DNA of 55,980 bases, taken from assembly GCA_023129165.1 (NCBI GenBank), contig JAGMCL010000042.1, forward strand, positions 1 to 55,980, in the 5' to 3' direction. Both the position numbers and the translations under genes were made by a program. A model generated the notes under the pieces. The model was not told the origin of the DNA and ran no database searches. It saw only the letters and a program-made list of their open reading frames with translations. This stretch comes from Caldifarciminota bacterium (GTDB taxonomy: Bacteria; Hydrothermota; UBA3073). Of the stretch, positions 1 through 7,455 are shown in pieces; position 1 is the first letter of the stretch; each line of letters starts with the position of its first letter.

Positions 1-590
1 CCACCGTCTTCCAATCTGTTAACAAGGAAATTTGCATGGAAGTGACCAGCCAGAACATAGTCTATATTAAGTTGCTCAAGATATGAGAGTTTTAGTGGCA
101 TATACCTTTCTTTACCCTCATCACCAAAGTCTTCACGTGAAAAGAATAAATCAAGTAATTCACCATGATACAATAATATATTCTTCTTTCTCTTATCAAA
201 AAAATCCTTAAAAGAACGTAGCCTGCCAAGTAGTTCTATAGAACTGAGCCTTTCAAATGGAATACCAATAATCCTTATACCTTTATATTTTTCAACTGGT
301 GTACAATCTGAAAGAATAGTAACATTATCCCCGAAGTAAAGCCCCATTCTATAAGAATCTATATCGTGATTGCCAGGTAGTATGATTGTATGAAATTGGG
401 AACCAGAAAATACTTTTCTTATTTTTGGACGTAACGATTCTGCATCAACACCGCTATCAAAAAGGTCCCCACTTATAATTAGAAGGTCTACATTCTCATC
501 CCTGGCAACCTGAATTATAGTTTCTAAGGCATTCCATCGGCTGTCACCTTCGTTTCGGAGATGAATGTCTGCTGTGTGAAGAATACGCAT
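1..590 (-). CDS. SbcD/Mre11-like metallophosphoesterase, 3' end outside window
   Basis: This is the first 196 residues of a calcineurin-like phosphoesterase; the gene runs off the left edge. The metal-binding motifs of the SbcD/Mre11 family appear in order: HTADIH (5-10), SGDLFDSG (40-47), PGNHD (72-76), YHGE (141-144) and AGHFHAN (181-187). Such proteins are Mn-dependent nucleases acting on DNA ends, usually with an SbcC/Rad50 ATPase, which would lie beyond the edge if present. The start ATG at 590 has no clear ribosome-binding site. A 106-bp gap holding a cgcagat-type inverted repeat separates it from the gene upstream at 697-1170. The fold and motifs are clear; a specific role in DNA repair is inferred from the family. 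Confidence 0.85.
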   Translation of the reverse strand, partial: MRILHTADIHLRNEGDSRWNALETIIQVARDENVDLLIISGDLFDSGVDAESLRPKIRKVFSGSQFHTIILPGNHDIDSYRMGLYFGDNVTILSDCTPVEKYKGIRIIGIPFERLSSIELLGRLRSFKDFFDKRKKNILLYHGELLDLFFSREDFGDEGKERYMPLKLSYLEQLNIDYVLAGHFHANFLVNRLEDG

Positions 591-605
591 ATTCTATACC
601 TATGG

Positions 606-692
606 GACGCAGATAATCTCAGATTAATACAGATAATTAAATCTTTTTTTAAAAAATAAATAATCATCCCAATCAGCGTCAATCTGCGTCTA
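606..692. repeat. Imperfect inverted repeat with gacgcagat ends
   Basis: The left end reads gacgcagataatctcagatt and the right end, on the opposite strand, reads gacgcagattgacgctgatt. They flank an A/T-rich centre and could fold into a hairpin between two minus-strand genes. Related cgcagatt or cacagatt phrases occur at about 27243-27330, 30666-30725 and 33817-33840, so this is one copy of a dispersed family. Confidence 0.6.
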
Positions 693-696
693 AAAT

Positions 697-1170
697 TTAT
701 ATCATAAACTCTGACACTACCTTTCCTCTACTTGTTAGACAGGAGTATCTGCAATCAAATCTTGAACATATACATATCGAATCTCGGGCATTTAGTTCCT
801 CAGTCAGATACATATACACTATATCTGCTCCACACCTACAGGGAGAAAAAAGCTCCAGTTCAACTCCACATTCAGGGCATCGGAGTTTTACAATTTCTCC
901 CTTTTCTATGTCTCCTTCCACTATCTTTCTATTATCACCCTGTAAGGGAGATAGGTTGAAATTTACTCTCCTCTTCCCTATCTCACCTATAAGATTTATT
1001 CCCCTGTGATCATCCCATATCTTTTTACCTCTTACAAGGTTATGTCCATTCTTGCAGTAAGCCTGTGTAATAAGTATGCTTTTATCCTTGATTATCACCT
1101 TTGCCTTTTTATGGAAAAAAGTTCCCTCAGGGATGATGAGTCTTCCGTCTTTATCAAACCTTTCTTTCAA
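697..1170 (-). CDS. Hypothetical cysteine-rich (zinc-ribbon-like) protein, TTG start
   Basis: A 157-residue protein that I do not recognise. Four cysteine groups are visible: CKNGH near 39, CPECG near 98, CRCGA near 111, and a C-terminal CICSRFDCRYSC cluster, so one or two structural zinc sites are likely. There is no signal peptide or membrane segment. The start codon is TTG at 1170, chosen because a strong ribosome-binding site (ggagg) lies four bases upstream of it. The N-terminus (MKERFDKDGRLIIPEG) reads like the start of a small beta-rich or SpoVT/AbrB-like fold, but that is only an impression. It lies upstream of the SbcD-like gene on the same strand, about 106 bp apart. Function unknown. 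Confidence 0.7.
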   Translation of the reverse strand: MKERFDKDGRLIIPEGTFFHKKAKVIIKDKSILITQAYCKNGHNLVRGKKIWDDHRGINLIGEIGKRRVNFNLSPLQGDNRKIVEGDIEKGEIVKLRCPECGVELELFSPCRCGADIVYMYLTEELNARDSICICSRFDCRYSCLTSRGKVVSEFMI

Positions 1171-1409
1171 TTATCCTCCTGTGTAGTGGTTTGTTATATA
1201 GAATGTCTTTAACACTATACTCTCCTTTTTCCTAACAGCCTGAAGGCTGTCACTCCTCATAGTGTTTCCTTGTACTCATTGAATGCGATTGCTTCGTCGT
1301 CCGTCAGTCGAAGGACTCCTCGCAATGACAAGAAAGAGAATGTCATTGCGAGTCCTGAACCGTATGGTTTGGGACGCGACAATCTCATACTTTATTATAA
1401 TCATTATCC
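1171..1409. repeat. Dispersed CATTGCGAG-family repeats between two minus-strand genes
   Basis: From about 1284 to 1388 the sequence holds two facing copies of the family: gcgattgcttcgtcgtcc...ctcctcgcaatgac, then gtcattgcgag...cgacaatctcat. The phrase gcctgaaggctgtcactcct just before it is related to text at 20670-20700 and 24315-24340. No coding sequence is supported; a short plus-strand open frame across this DNA is a by-product of the repeat. Confidence 0.65.
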
Positions 1410-2198
1410 TTATATCCTGAACTCTGCCACTACAAACGTATGGTCTGAGGGTCTTTCCTGCAACCTTGGCTTTAAATCTATATAGGCATCCACTGATTTT
1501 TCAGCAATTAGTTTTGTAGCTAAAATGTGGTCAACTCGCCATCCAATTTCTCGTTGGACTGCATTCCTTACTCTATAATCAAAAAAAGTATATTTATTAG
1601 GAACACCTGGATGATGTTTGCGAAATACATCTATAAATCCCCACTCCTTGACCTCCTTAAGTGCTTGCTGAACCTCAGGATTAAAACACACATGTCCAAG
1701 TAATCCCTTGGGGTCATGAACATCAATAGCTTCAGGAGCAACATTGAGGTCTCCTACCCATATAATCGGACTTGACGGTGATAAATATCTTTCTAAAAAA
1801 GTCCTAAATTTTTTAAACCATTGGAGTTTATATTGATATTTAGACGAGTCTATAGAATAACCCTGAGGAACATAGGTATTTATGATAGTAATACCAGAAT
1901 AAATAGCAGAGATAAATCTGGCATCTTCATCATCTGTTCCTTCAAGTCCTTTTATTATACTTTTTGGCTCTTCAATACTTACAATTGCTACACCATTGTA
2001 TGACTTCTGACCTTTGAAAATTACATGGTACCCAATTTCATTAAAGCTCGATTCAGGAAATTCAAAATCCCGAACTTTTGTCTCCTGAATACAAAGAATA
2101 GCTGGTTTATGCCTTTTTAACCATTGTATTACTATGTCCAATCTTGTTCTTATCGAATTGGCATTAAAACTCGCAACTCTTAAAACCATTGTACTCAT
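1410..2198 (-). CDS. xth: Exodeoxyribonuclease III
   Basis: A 262-residue AP endonuclease/3'-5' exonuclease of the exonuclease III family, acting in base-excision repair. The family motifs are complete: FNANSIR (11-17), IQETK with the metal-binding Glu39, WVGDLNV with Asp150 and Asn152, GWRVDHIL, and a C-terminal RPSDHTF with the catalytic Asp-His pair (about 251-253). The length is normal for the family. The ATG at 2198 has no good ribosome-binding site. Met4 is an alternative, and a weak TTGAGC-18-TTTAAT pair upstream would make the message nearly leaderless. It stands alone, between repeat DNA and rpe. Confidence 0.93.
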   Translation of the reverse strand: MSTMVLRVASFNANSIRTRLDIVIQWLKRHKPAILCIQETKVRDFEFPESSFNEIGYHVIFKGQKSYNGVAIVSIEEPKSIIKGLEGTDDEDARFISAIYSGITIINTYVPQGYSIDSSKYQYKLQWFKKFRTFLERYLSPSSPIIWVGDLNVAPEAIDVHDPKGLLGHVCFNPEVQQALKEVKEWGFIDVFRKHHPGVPNKYTFFDYRVRNAVQREIGWRVDHILATKLIAEKSVDAYIDLKPRLQERPSDHTFVVAEFRI

Positions 2199-2333
2199 AT
2201 ATCTACCATTAAATGGTTACAACTACTTAATGCTCAAAATTTAAAAAGATTAGGGTCAAGAGTAAGAGTCTCGAAAAAATTAATTTTTTAAAAAAAGAAG
2301 CTTTATAAATCGGGGAGTTTAGATTGCAAAAGA

Positions 2334-2972
2334 TTAACCTAATAACTTAAATCTCCTTACTGCCTCACCAGGATCTGACTGCCCAAAGATACCTGTTCCA
2401 CTCACGAGTATATCTGCTCCATATTCTATAACCTTCTTAGCATTTGAAAGCTTTATTCCACCATCAATCTCTATTGTTATACCCATCTCTTTTAAAACCT
2501 TAATCTTCTTTAGAGGTTCCTCCATAAATTTCTGACCACCAAACCCGGGAACTACTGTCATAACAAGAATGAAATCGACTAATTGTATAAAAGGTTGAAT
2601 ATCTTCAAGGGGGGTTGCTGGATTTAGAGCAAAACCCACTGTGATTTCACTCTTCTTCATATCATCTATCAAATCCTTCGGTGATTTAACAGCCTCCCTG
2701 TGAAAAGATATCATTGATGCACCTGCATCTCTGAAACTCTGCCAATAAAACTTTGGGTCGGATATCATTAAATGAACATCCAGAGGAATATCAGTTATTC
2801 TGCGTATCGCACTTACCAGGAGAGGACCAAACGTAATATTTGGGACAAAGTGCCCATCCATTACATCAATATGAAGCATATCACAACCAGCATCTACTAC
2901 CTTTTCCACCTCTTCTTTCAACCTTGTAAAATCACAGGAAAGTATTGATGGTGCAATCATAATACTATTCAT
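2334..2972 (-). CDS. rpe: Ribulose-phosphate 3-epimerase
   Basis: A 212-residue TIM-barrel enzyme that interconverts ribulose 5-phosphate and xylulose 5-phosphate in the pentose phosphate pathway. Motifs present: APSILSCDF (7-15), HIDVMDGHFVPN with metal-binding His34 and catalytic Asp36, DVHLM with His67, NPATP, MTVVPGFGGQKF (the phosphate-binding loop, with VVPG where most relatives have VNPG), and EIDGGI with the second catalytic Asp. The start at 2972 lies only 7 bases after a -10 box, so the transcript would be leaderless; Met5 is the alternative start. No partner genes adjoin it. Confidence 0.95.
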   Translation of the reverse strand: MNSIMIAPSILSCDFTRLKEEVEKVVDAGCDMLHIDVMDGHFVPNITFGPLLVSAIRRITDIPLDVHLMISDPKFYWQSFRDAGASMISFHREAVKSPKDLIDDMKKSEITVGFALNPATPLEDIQPFIQLVDFILVMTVVPGFGGQKFMEEPLKKIKVLKEMGITIEIDGGIKLSNAKKVIEYGADILVSGTGIFGQSDPGEAVRRFKLLG

Positions 2973-2979
2973 AACCCTT

Positions 2980-3008
2980 ATTATACAACGATTTTAACTA
3001 AAAGTCAA
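2980..3008 (-). promoter_or_regulatory. Promoter of rpe (TTGACT-17-TATAAT)
   Basis: On the minus strand the -35 box TTGACT (3003-3008) and -10 box TATAAT (2980-2985) are exactly 17 bp apart. Transcription should begin near 2973, next to the rpe ATG at 2972, giving a leaderless mRNA. The -35 sits in CTTGACTTTT, a phrase repeated at other promoters in the window. Confidence 0.75.
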
Positions 3009-3036
3009 GCTTAAATTTCTAATTAATAAAATTTAC

Positions 3037-3065
3037 TTGACTTTTCAGAAGAGTTGTGTTAAAAT
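3037..3065 (+). promoter_or_regulatory. Divergent plus-strand promoter (TTGACT-17-TAAAAT)
   Basis: TTGACT at 3037-3042 and TAAAAT at 3060-3065 are 17 bp apart and face away from the rpe promoter. The two -35 regions form a perfect 10-bp inverted repeat (aaaagtcaag / cttgactttt). Transcription would start near 3072, about 500 bp before rocD, with only a gene remnant and repeats between. Confidence 0.65.
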
Positions 3066-3111
3066 CAAGGGTCTTTTTAACAGTGTTTTCCTGCTTTTCT
3101 ACAGGTTGGAA

Positions 3112-3201
3112 ATGGAAAAGATCTTGAAAGAGATTTTTTATCTTATATTCCCTTTCCTGCCTACCGTCAGGCAGGCAATCCCTGTTAACTCCTTTTTTTA
3201 A
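3112..3201 (+). pseudogene. Short open frame, possible 5' remnant of a gene (ComF-like N-terminus?)
   Basis: A 29-codon frame begins MEKILKEIFYLIFPFLP and then continues into a dispersed repeat (ctaccgtcaggcaggcaat) before stopping at 3199. It sits about 40 bp downstream of a near-consensus promoter. The first 17 residues resemble the start of ComF-family proteins, in which a short helix ending in LIFP precedes a zinc ribbon, so it may be the stump of a gene cut by the repeat. The stretch is too short to be certain, and it could also be a leader peptide or chance. Confidence 0.25.
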
Positions 3202-3566
3202 ACATTGATTTTAGGAGATTGTAGGCACGATTTCAAATCGTGCAAGTAATAATTAAATTTCTCGCCTATAGGGAAAAAGATAAACCTACAACCCAACAAC
3301 TTGTCTCTTAGAAATAATGTATACTGAATATTAGGTAGTGTCAAGTAGAATATTAAAGAATATGAAAGCGAAAATGTAGGGGTTCGATTTATCGAACCTG
3401 CAAGGTAAAGCGAAAATGTAGGGGTTCGATTTATCGAACCTGCAAAATAAACGGGTCGGATAAATCCGACCCCTACAAGAATTAGTGGGTTATTCGTTAG
3501 CTAACGAATTAGAAGAAAATAGGCAAAAGTTTTTTGACAATACTATAAATGTATAAAGGGGGTAAA
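3202..3566. repeat. Intergenic repeat cluster upstream of rocD
   Basis: The stretch holds a tgtaggcacgatttcaaatcgtgc hairpin unit near 3221. Two near-perfect tandem units of 42 bp follow (3366-3449), each containing gtaggggttcg, attt and atcgaacctgc, itself a hairpin. A related cgggtcgga...tccgacccc hairpin lies at about 3452-3475, and a perfect 18-bp palindrome at 3492-3509. A TTGACA at 3534 has no well-placed -10 box. No gene is supported. Confidence 0.7.
3492..3509. promoter_or_regulatory. Perfect 18-bp palindrome upstream of rocD
   Basis: ATTCGTTAGCTAACGAAT equals its own reverse complement and lies 58 bp before the rocD start. This is the size and position of a binding site for a dimeric regulator. 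It could equally be part of the repeat cluster next to it; no second copy was noticed in the window. Confidence 0.4.
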
Positions 3567-4796
3567 ATGGGGAGTGACGCCATTATAAAGTTCACAGATA
3601 AATTTGGTGCAAGAAACTATAAACCACTTCCCGCAGTACTCGAGAAAGGCAAAGGTGTCTGGGTATGGGATGTTGAAGGCAATAGGTACATGGATATGCT
3701 ATCAAGTTATTCTGCTCTAAACCAGGGTCACATACATAAAGATATTATAGATGCTGTTAAAAACCAACTCGATAGGCTTACGCTCACATCAAGAGCATTC
3801 TATAACGACAAATTGGGAGAATTCCAGAAAAAGATTTGCGAAATAACAAAAATGGAGAAGATGTTACCAATGAATACAGGAGCTGAGGCTGTAGAAACTG
3901 CAATAAAGGCTGCAAGAAAGTGGGGTTATCTAAGAAAATTTAATCCACCCGAGGTAGAGCAAAATGAAAAAAGAAAAATGGATAAAGCTGAAATTATTGT
4001 GTGTGAGAATAATTTCCATGGACGGACTACTACAATTGTGGGTTTTTCATCAGAACCACAGTATAGATTTGGCTTTGGACCATTCACTCCTGGTTTCAAG
4101 ATGATTTCTTATAATGATACCAATGCTCTAAAGGAGGCAATAACCAATAATACAGTAGGTTTCCTGATGGAGCCGATTCAAGGAGAAGGTGGAATTATTA
4201 TTCCTGATTCAGGTTATATTAAAGAATGTAAAAAGATATGTGAAGAAAACAATGTTCTTATGATAGCTGATGAGATTCAAAGTGGTTTGGGAAGGACGGG
4301 GCGTATGTTTGCCTGTGACTGGGAAGACACAAAACCAGACATATACATCCTGGGAAAAGCATTAGGAGGAGGTATCTATCCTGTATCCTGTATAGCATGT
4401 AACAGCGAGATTATGGATGTATTTACTCCTGGTGACCATGGTTCAACGTTCGGTGGTAATCCCCTTGCGGCAGTTACTGGTATAGCATCTTTGGATGTTT
4501 TAATCAAATATAATCTCCCTGAAAGAGCGGAGGAAATGGGAACTTACTTTATAGAGCAATTAAAAAATATCAAAAGCGACTATATAAAAGAGGTTCGGGG
4601 AAAGGGACTTCTTATAGGTATTGAAATAAAAAAGGAGAAAGGAACAGCTCGACCTATATGTGAAAATCTTGCAAAAGAAGGAGTTCTCTCAAAGGAAACA
4701 CATGAACAGGTTGTTAGATTTGCTCCTCCACTCACCATAAATAAGGAAGAGATTGATTGGGCGCTTGAAAGAATTCAAAAGGTATTTGAATCATGA
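3567..4796 (+). CDS. rocD: Ornithine--oxo-acid aminotransferase
   Basis: A 409-residue class III PLP aminotransferase. The N-terminus (FTDKFGARNYKPLPAVLEKG) and the MDMLSSYSALNQGH segment are typical of ornithine delta-aminotransferase, which makes glutamate semialdehyde from ornithine. PLP-lysine is Lys264 in LGKALGGG; NNFHGRT, IADEIQSGLGRTGR and the GSTFGGNPLA segment are also present. A charged insertion of about 10 residues lies near residues 128-140. The start at 3567 was chosen over an ATG 18 bases upstream because aaaggggg then sits at a normal distance. Its stop overlaps the antiporter gene by 4 bp (ATGA), so the two are translationally coupled. A related class III aminotransferase activity is possible but less likely. 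Confidence 0.85.
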   Translation: MGSDAIIKFTDKFGARNYKPLPAVLEKGKGVWVWDVEGNRYMDMLSSYSALNQGHIHKDIIDAVKNQLDRLTLTSRAFYNDKLGEFQKKICEITKMEKMLPMNTGAEAVETAIKAARKWGYLRKFNPPEVEQNEKRKMDKAEIIVCENNFHGRTTTIVGFSSEPQYRFGFGPFTPGFKMISYNDTNALKEAITNNTVGFLMEPIQGEGGIIIPDSGYIKECKKICEENNVLMIADEIQSGLGRTGRMFACDWEDTKPDIYILGKALGGGIYPVSCIACNSEIMDVFTPGDHGSTFGGNPLAAVTGIASLDVLIKYNLPERAEEMGTYFIEQLKNIKSDYIKEVRGKGLLIGIEIKKEKGTARPICENLAKEGVLSKETHEQVVRFAPPLTINKEEIDWALERIQKVFES

Positions 4797-5998
4797 ATTT
4801 TATATTGGCTCTTGGTATTCTCCTATTCGTAGGATATTGGGGTGGTAAGTTAATAAGAAAGGTTAAACTCCCTGAGGTTACAGGCTATATTATTGCTGGG
4901 GTTCTTATTGGTCCATCCTGTTTTCGCTTAATTCCAGTTACTTTTTTAGAAAACAATCTTTCTCCTATTATTGACATTGCACTGGGTCTAATCGCATTCC
5001 TCATAGGGGCTAGTCTAAACCTCGAACGTATAAAGACATTGAAAAAGAGTATCTTTTGGATAACTTTTTTTCAGGCTATTTTTGCCTTTGCATTAGTATC
5101 AATTGTCATAATTACATTTGCACCATTCCTTGTTAGAATTGTTGGGATTGAAACAACAAATCCGTATATCGAGATTTTACCGATTGCAATTCTTTTGGGA
5201 ACAATTGCATCAGCAACAGCACCTGGCGCAAGCATTGCAGTCGTTGAAGAGCTAAAATCAAGAGGTCCATTTACCAGCACACTCCTTGCAATTATTGCAC
5301 TTGACGATGCATTAGCAATTATTCTATTTGGATTCTGTAATGCAATAGTATCATCTGGAGAAGGGATGCATGCGATACTAATGCCAATTGTTGAGATTGC
5401 TGGTTCGATTGCACTCGGGATTATTACTGGATTTACTTTGAGATTCTGCTCAAAATTTCTAAGCAGTTCTTCAGAATTCTTAGTTATTGTACTGGGTATG
5501 GTCGGCATAACATCTGGAATTGCAATCTATTTTGGGATATCACCTCTTCTCGCAAATATGGCAATGGGATTTATAATAGCAAATAGTACAAGACGGGAAC
5601 AAAGATTTATTGTGGTTTTAAACAATTTTACACCTCCTATTTATGCAGCTTTCTTTGCATTATCAGGCACACATCTGTATTTACCAGTACTGGCTAAGGT
5701 TGGTATCGTTGGGGCTGCTGCAATATTGACAAGAGCAGTTGGTAAGATTATGGGGGTATACACAGGAGGTTGTATTGCACACTCTCATAATAATATCAAA
5801 AAATACCTGGGATTGGCATTACTCCCACAGGCAGGTGTTGCTATAGGTCTTTCATTAATGGTAGGACAAAACCCTCAATTTGCACCTTACAGACATATCT
5901 TTATAAATATAGTACTCGCATCTGTTGTAGTTAATGAAATAATAGGACCACCTTTTACTGCTCTTGCATTGAAGAGAAGCGGGGAAACAAGGGCTTAA
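4793..5998 (+). CDS. Cation/proton antiporter, CPA2-like
   Basis: A 401-residue inner-membrane protein with about twelve hydrophobic segments, of the Na+/H+ exchanger family. Family marks are KLPEVTGYIIAGVLIGP (25-41), GLIAFLIGASLNLE (65-78) and the membrane acidic pair in IIALDDALAII (Asp171-Asp172), which binds the ion. It ends shortly after the last membrane segment, so it lacks the cytosolic RCK/TrkA-N domain of KefB-type proteins. It overlaps rocD by 4 bp and is followed by a PtsN-like EIIA and a PII-like protein, which may replace the missing regulatory domain. Ion selectivity (Na+ or K+) cannot be told from sequence. Confidence 0.85.
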   Translation: MNFILALGILLFVGYWGGKLIRKVKLPEVTGYIIAGVLIGPSCFRLIPVTFLENNLSPIIDIALGLIAFLIGASLNLERIKTLKKSIFWITFFQAIFAFALVSIVIITFAPFLVRIVGIETTNPYIEILPIAILLGTIASATAPGASIAVVEELKSRGPFTSTLLAIIALDDALAIILFGFCNAIVSSGEGMHAILMPIVEIAGSIALGIITGFTLRFCSKFLSSSSEFLVIVLGMVGITSGIAIYFGISPLLANMAMGFIIANSTRREQRFIVVLNNFTPPIYAAFFALSGTHLYLPVLAKVGIVGAAAILTRAVGKIMGVYTGGCIAHSHNNIKKYLGLALLPQAGVAIGLSLMVGQNPQFAPYRHIFINIVLASVVVNEIIGPPFTALALKRSGETRA

Positions 5999-6068
5999 GT
6001 GCAATCTGTGGTTATTATTTTTACTTTTTGATTTTTACATTTTGATTTATATATAGAAGGGGGGTACA

Positions 6069-6578
6069 ATGCTTTTAGGGGAACTAATAAATGAAAATCT
6101 TATAAACTATGATATCAAATCAAATGATAAGCAGGCAGTAATCAAGGAAATTGCTGACATGTTCCTTAAGGGGGGCTATGTGAGTGACAGTGATGTATTT
6201 TGTAAATCTATAATGAACCGTGAAGAAATAGAGTCAACAGCTATTGGAGATGGCATTGCCATACCACATGGTCGTTCTAATACAGTAAAGTCTCTAAAAG
6301 TAGCGTTCGGCAAATCAAGCAATGGCGTAAATTTCAATGCCGCTGACAAGAAACCTGTATACATAATCTTTATGATAGCTGCACCTATAGATGCCAGAAA
6401 GGAATACCTTCAGGCTGTTGCTAAAATAGCAAGGCTATTGAAATCCAGGGTTATGAAAGAAGCACTCCTTGCATCCGAAACAACCAAGAATGTCATGAAG
6501 ATTATAAAGGATTTTGACAAGATGCTTATTGAAGACATTCGTGTTGAAACCAAGGAAGGCAGGGTTATACATAAGTAA
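6069..6578 (+). CDS. PTS EIIA type 2 (PtsN/fructose family) protein
   Basis: A 169-residue EIIA domain. The phospho-accepting histidine is His67 in AIPHGRS, and the MNREEIESTAIGDGIAIPH block is typical. The family either passes phosphate to a sugar permease or, as PtsN, regulates ion transporters and nitrogen metabolism. No EIIB, EIIC, EI or HPr gene is in the window, and the gene follows a cation antiporter, so a regulatory role fits better (inference). Start: aggggggtaca precedes the ATG at 6069. Residues after about 150 extend slightly beyond the usual domain end. Confidence 0.85.
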   Translation: MLLGELINENLINYDIKSNDKQAVIKEIADMFLKGGYVSDSDVFCKSIMNREEIESTAIGDGIAIPHGRSNTVKSLKVAFGKSSNGVNFNAADKKPVYIIFMIAAPIDARKEYLQAVAKIARLLKSRVMKEALLASETTKNVMKIIKDFDKMLIEDIRVETKEGRVIHK

Positions 6579-6670
6579 TAAAGGAATTTCCAATATAATA
6601 AAAGCTTATAGTTTTCAGCCATTTAATTGAATAAGCCAAAATCGGACATTATTATCTTAATGGGGGTAAT

Positions 6671-7015
6671 ATGTATCTTTTATTGGTCATTCTCAACAAG
6701 GAAGAGTATTTAGAGGATATCCTTTCTGTCTTTTTGGAACTCGGAATAGAGGATGCAGTTACTATTGATGCAGAATCTATGAAACGTTCGCTCGCTGCAC
6801 AAGTACCTATATTCGCTGGACTCAGATTAGATTTAGGAAGAAGACCATTCTCGAAAATTATCCTTGCTTCATCAGATGAAAAAGATACGGCACATAATGT
6901 AGTAAAACTATTAAAAGAAGTTGATATAGACCTTGAGGTTCCAGGAGTATCAAGAATATATACAATCAAATTAGAGTCTGTATATGGCTTACCCGAGGAG
7001 ATAGAAGAGATATAA
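6671..7015 (+). CDS. Small PII-like (ferredoxin-fold) protein
   Basis: A 114-residue soluble protein with the alternating beta-alpha-beta pattern of the PII/ACT type: MYLLLVILNKEEYLEDILSVFLELG at the start, then a KIILASSDEKDT strand-helix, then PGVSRIYTIKLESVYGL. Small proteins of this kind encoded beside transporters often bind nucleotides and gate the transporter. I assign the fold from pattern only, not from a firm signature; the PII T-loop tyrosine motif is not visible. The ribosome-binding site tgggggtaat precedes ATG 6671. It closes a run of rocD, antiporter, EIIA and this gene. Confidence 0.6.
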   Translation: MYLLLVILNKEEYLEDILSVFLELGIEDAVTIDAESMKRSLAAQVPIFAGLRLDLGRRPFSKIILASSDEKDTAHNVVKLLKEVDIDLEVPGVSRIYTIKLESVYGLPEEIEEI

Positions 7016-7393
7016 CACCCGCATTAACCTAACTTTATCCTTTTTCCTTTTACCTATCTTTTTTCATTCTTTACTGATTATTTCTCTAATAATAAAATGT
7101 AGGAGCCCCGCCTTTGGCGGGGCGATAGAATAAATGTTAAATGTTTAATGTGTAATGTTAAATGGTTGAAGGTAGGAGCTGGGTCCTCGTTGCGATAATT
7201 TAATCGGGGTTAGGAAACCCCTCCTACAGAAAAGAAATGTAGGAGAGACTTCCCAGTCTCGATTGGTAGGAGTAACCTCCTGGTTGCGATATTAAAATAT
7301 ACTAAACGACCTTCTGCCACAATTGGTCAATTTCATAAAATCAATCCGCTGACACTCATCCACTATTCACTAATCCAGCTATAAATTATTTTC
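7016..7393. repeat. Intergenic repeats (GTAGGAG family) before the toxin-antitoxin operon
   Basis: About 90 bp after the PII-like gene a perfect hairpin GCCCCGCC-ttt-GGCGGGGC (7105-7123) lies in a gtaggagccccgcc unit. It has no T-run, so it is not an obvious terminator. Further units follow: gtaggagctgggtcctcgttgcgat, aaacccctcctac, gtaggagagacttccc and gtaggagtaacctcctggttgcgat. Between them lies aaatgttaaatg-type text that recurs at about 8975-9080. No gene is seen. Confidence 0.65.
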
Positions 7394-7422
7394 TTGACTT
7401 TTATCAATTCTTGGTGTATAAT
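7394..7422 (+). promoter_or_regulatory. Promoter of the AbiE-type operon (TTGACT-17-TATAAT)
   Basis: TTGACT at 7394-7399 and TATAAT at 7417-7422 are 17 bp apart. Transcription would start near 7429, giving a leader of about 27 bases. The -35 is again within CTTGACTTTT. Confidence 0.8.
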
Positions 7423-7434
7423 GCATTTCAGTTC

Positions 7435-7452
7435 TTATACAATTTGGTATAA
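7435..7452. promoter_or_regulatory. Operator-like inverted repeat in the AbiE leader
   Basis: TTATAC-aatttg-GTATAA is a perfect 6-bp inverted repeat around a 6-bp centre, just past the expected transcription start and 3 bp before the first gene. AbiEi antitoxins are known to bind inverted repeats at their own promoter and repress it; this is the natural candidate site here. Confidence 0.5.
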
Positions 7453-7455
7453 CAA

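Noticed and set aside
1270-1485. 71-codon plus-strand open frame
   Set aside because: It lies across CATTGCGAG repeats and the end of the exonuclease III gene, with no ribosome-binding site and no protein-like pattern.
3379-3445. ggttcgat in the repeats, as in a tRNA T-loop
   Set aside because: The surrounding bases form only a short self-complementary hairpin; there is no acceptor, D or anticodon arm, and the unit is simply repeated.
3366-3449. Tandem 42-bp units as a CRISPR array
   Set aside because: Only two units, no distinct spacers between them and no cas genes in the window.
7105-7123. GCCCCGCC-ttt-GGCGGGGC as an intrinsic terminator
   Set aside because: No T-run follows, and the hairpin is part of a dispersed gtaggagcccc unit rather than tied to the gene end 90 bp upstream.
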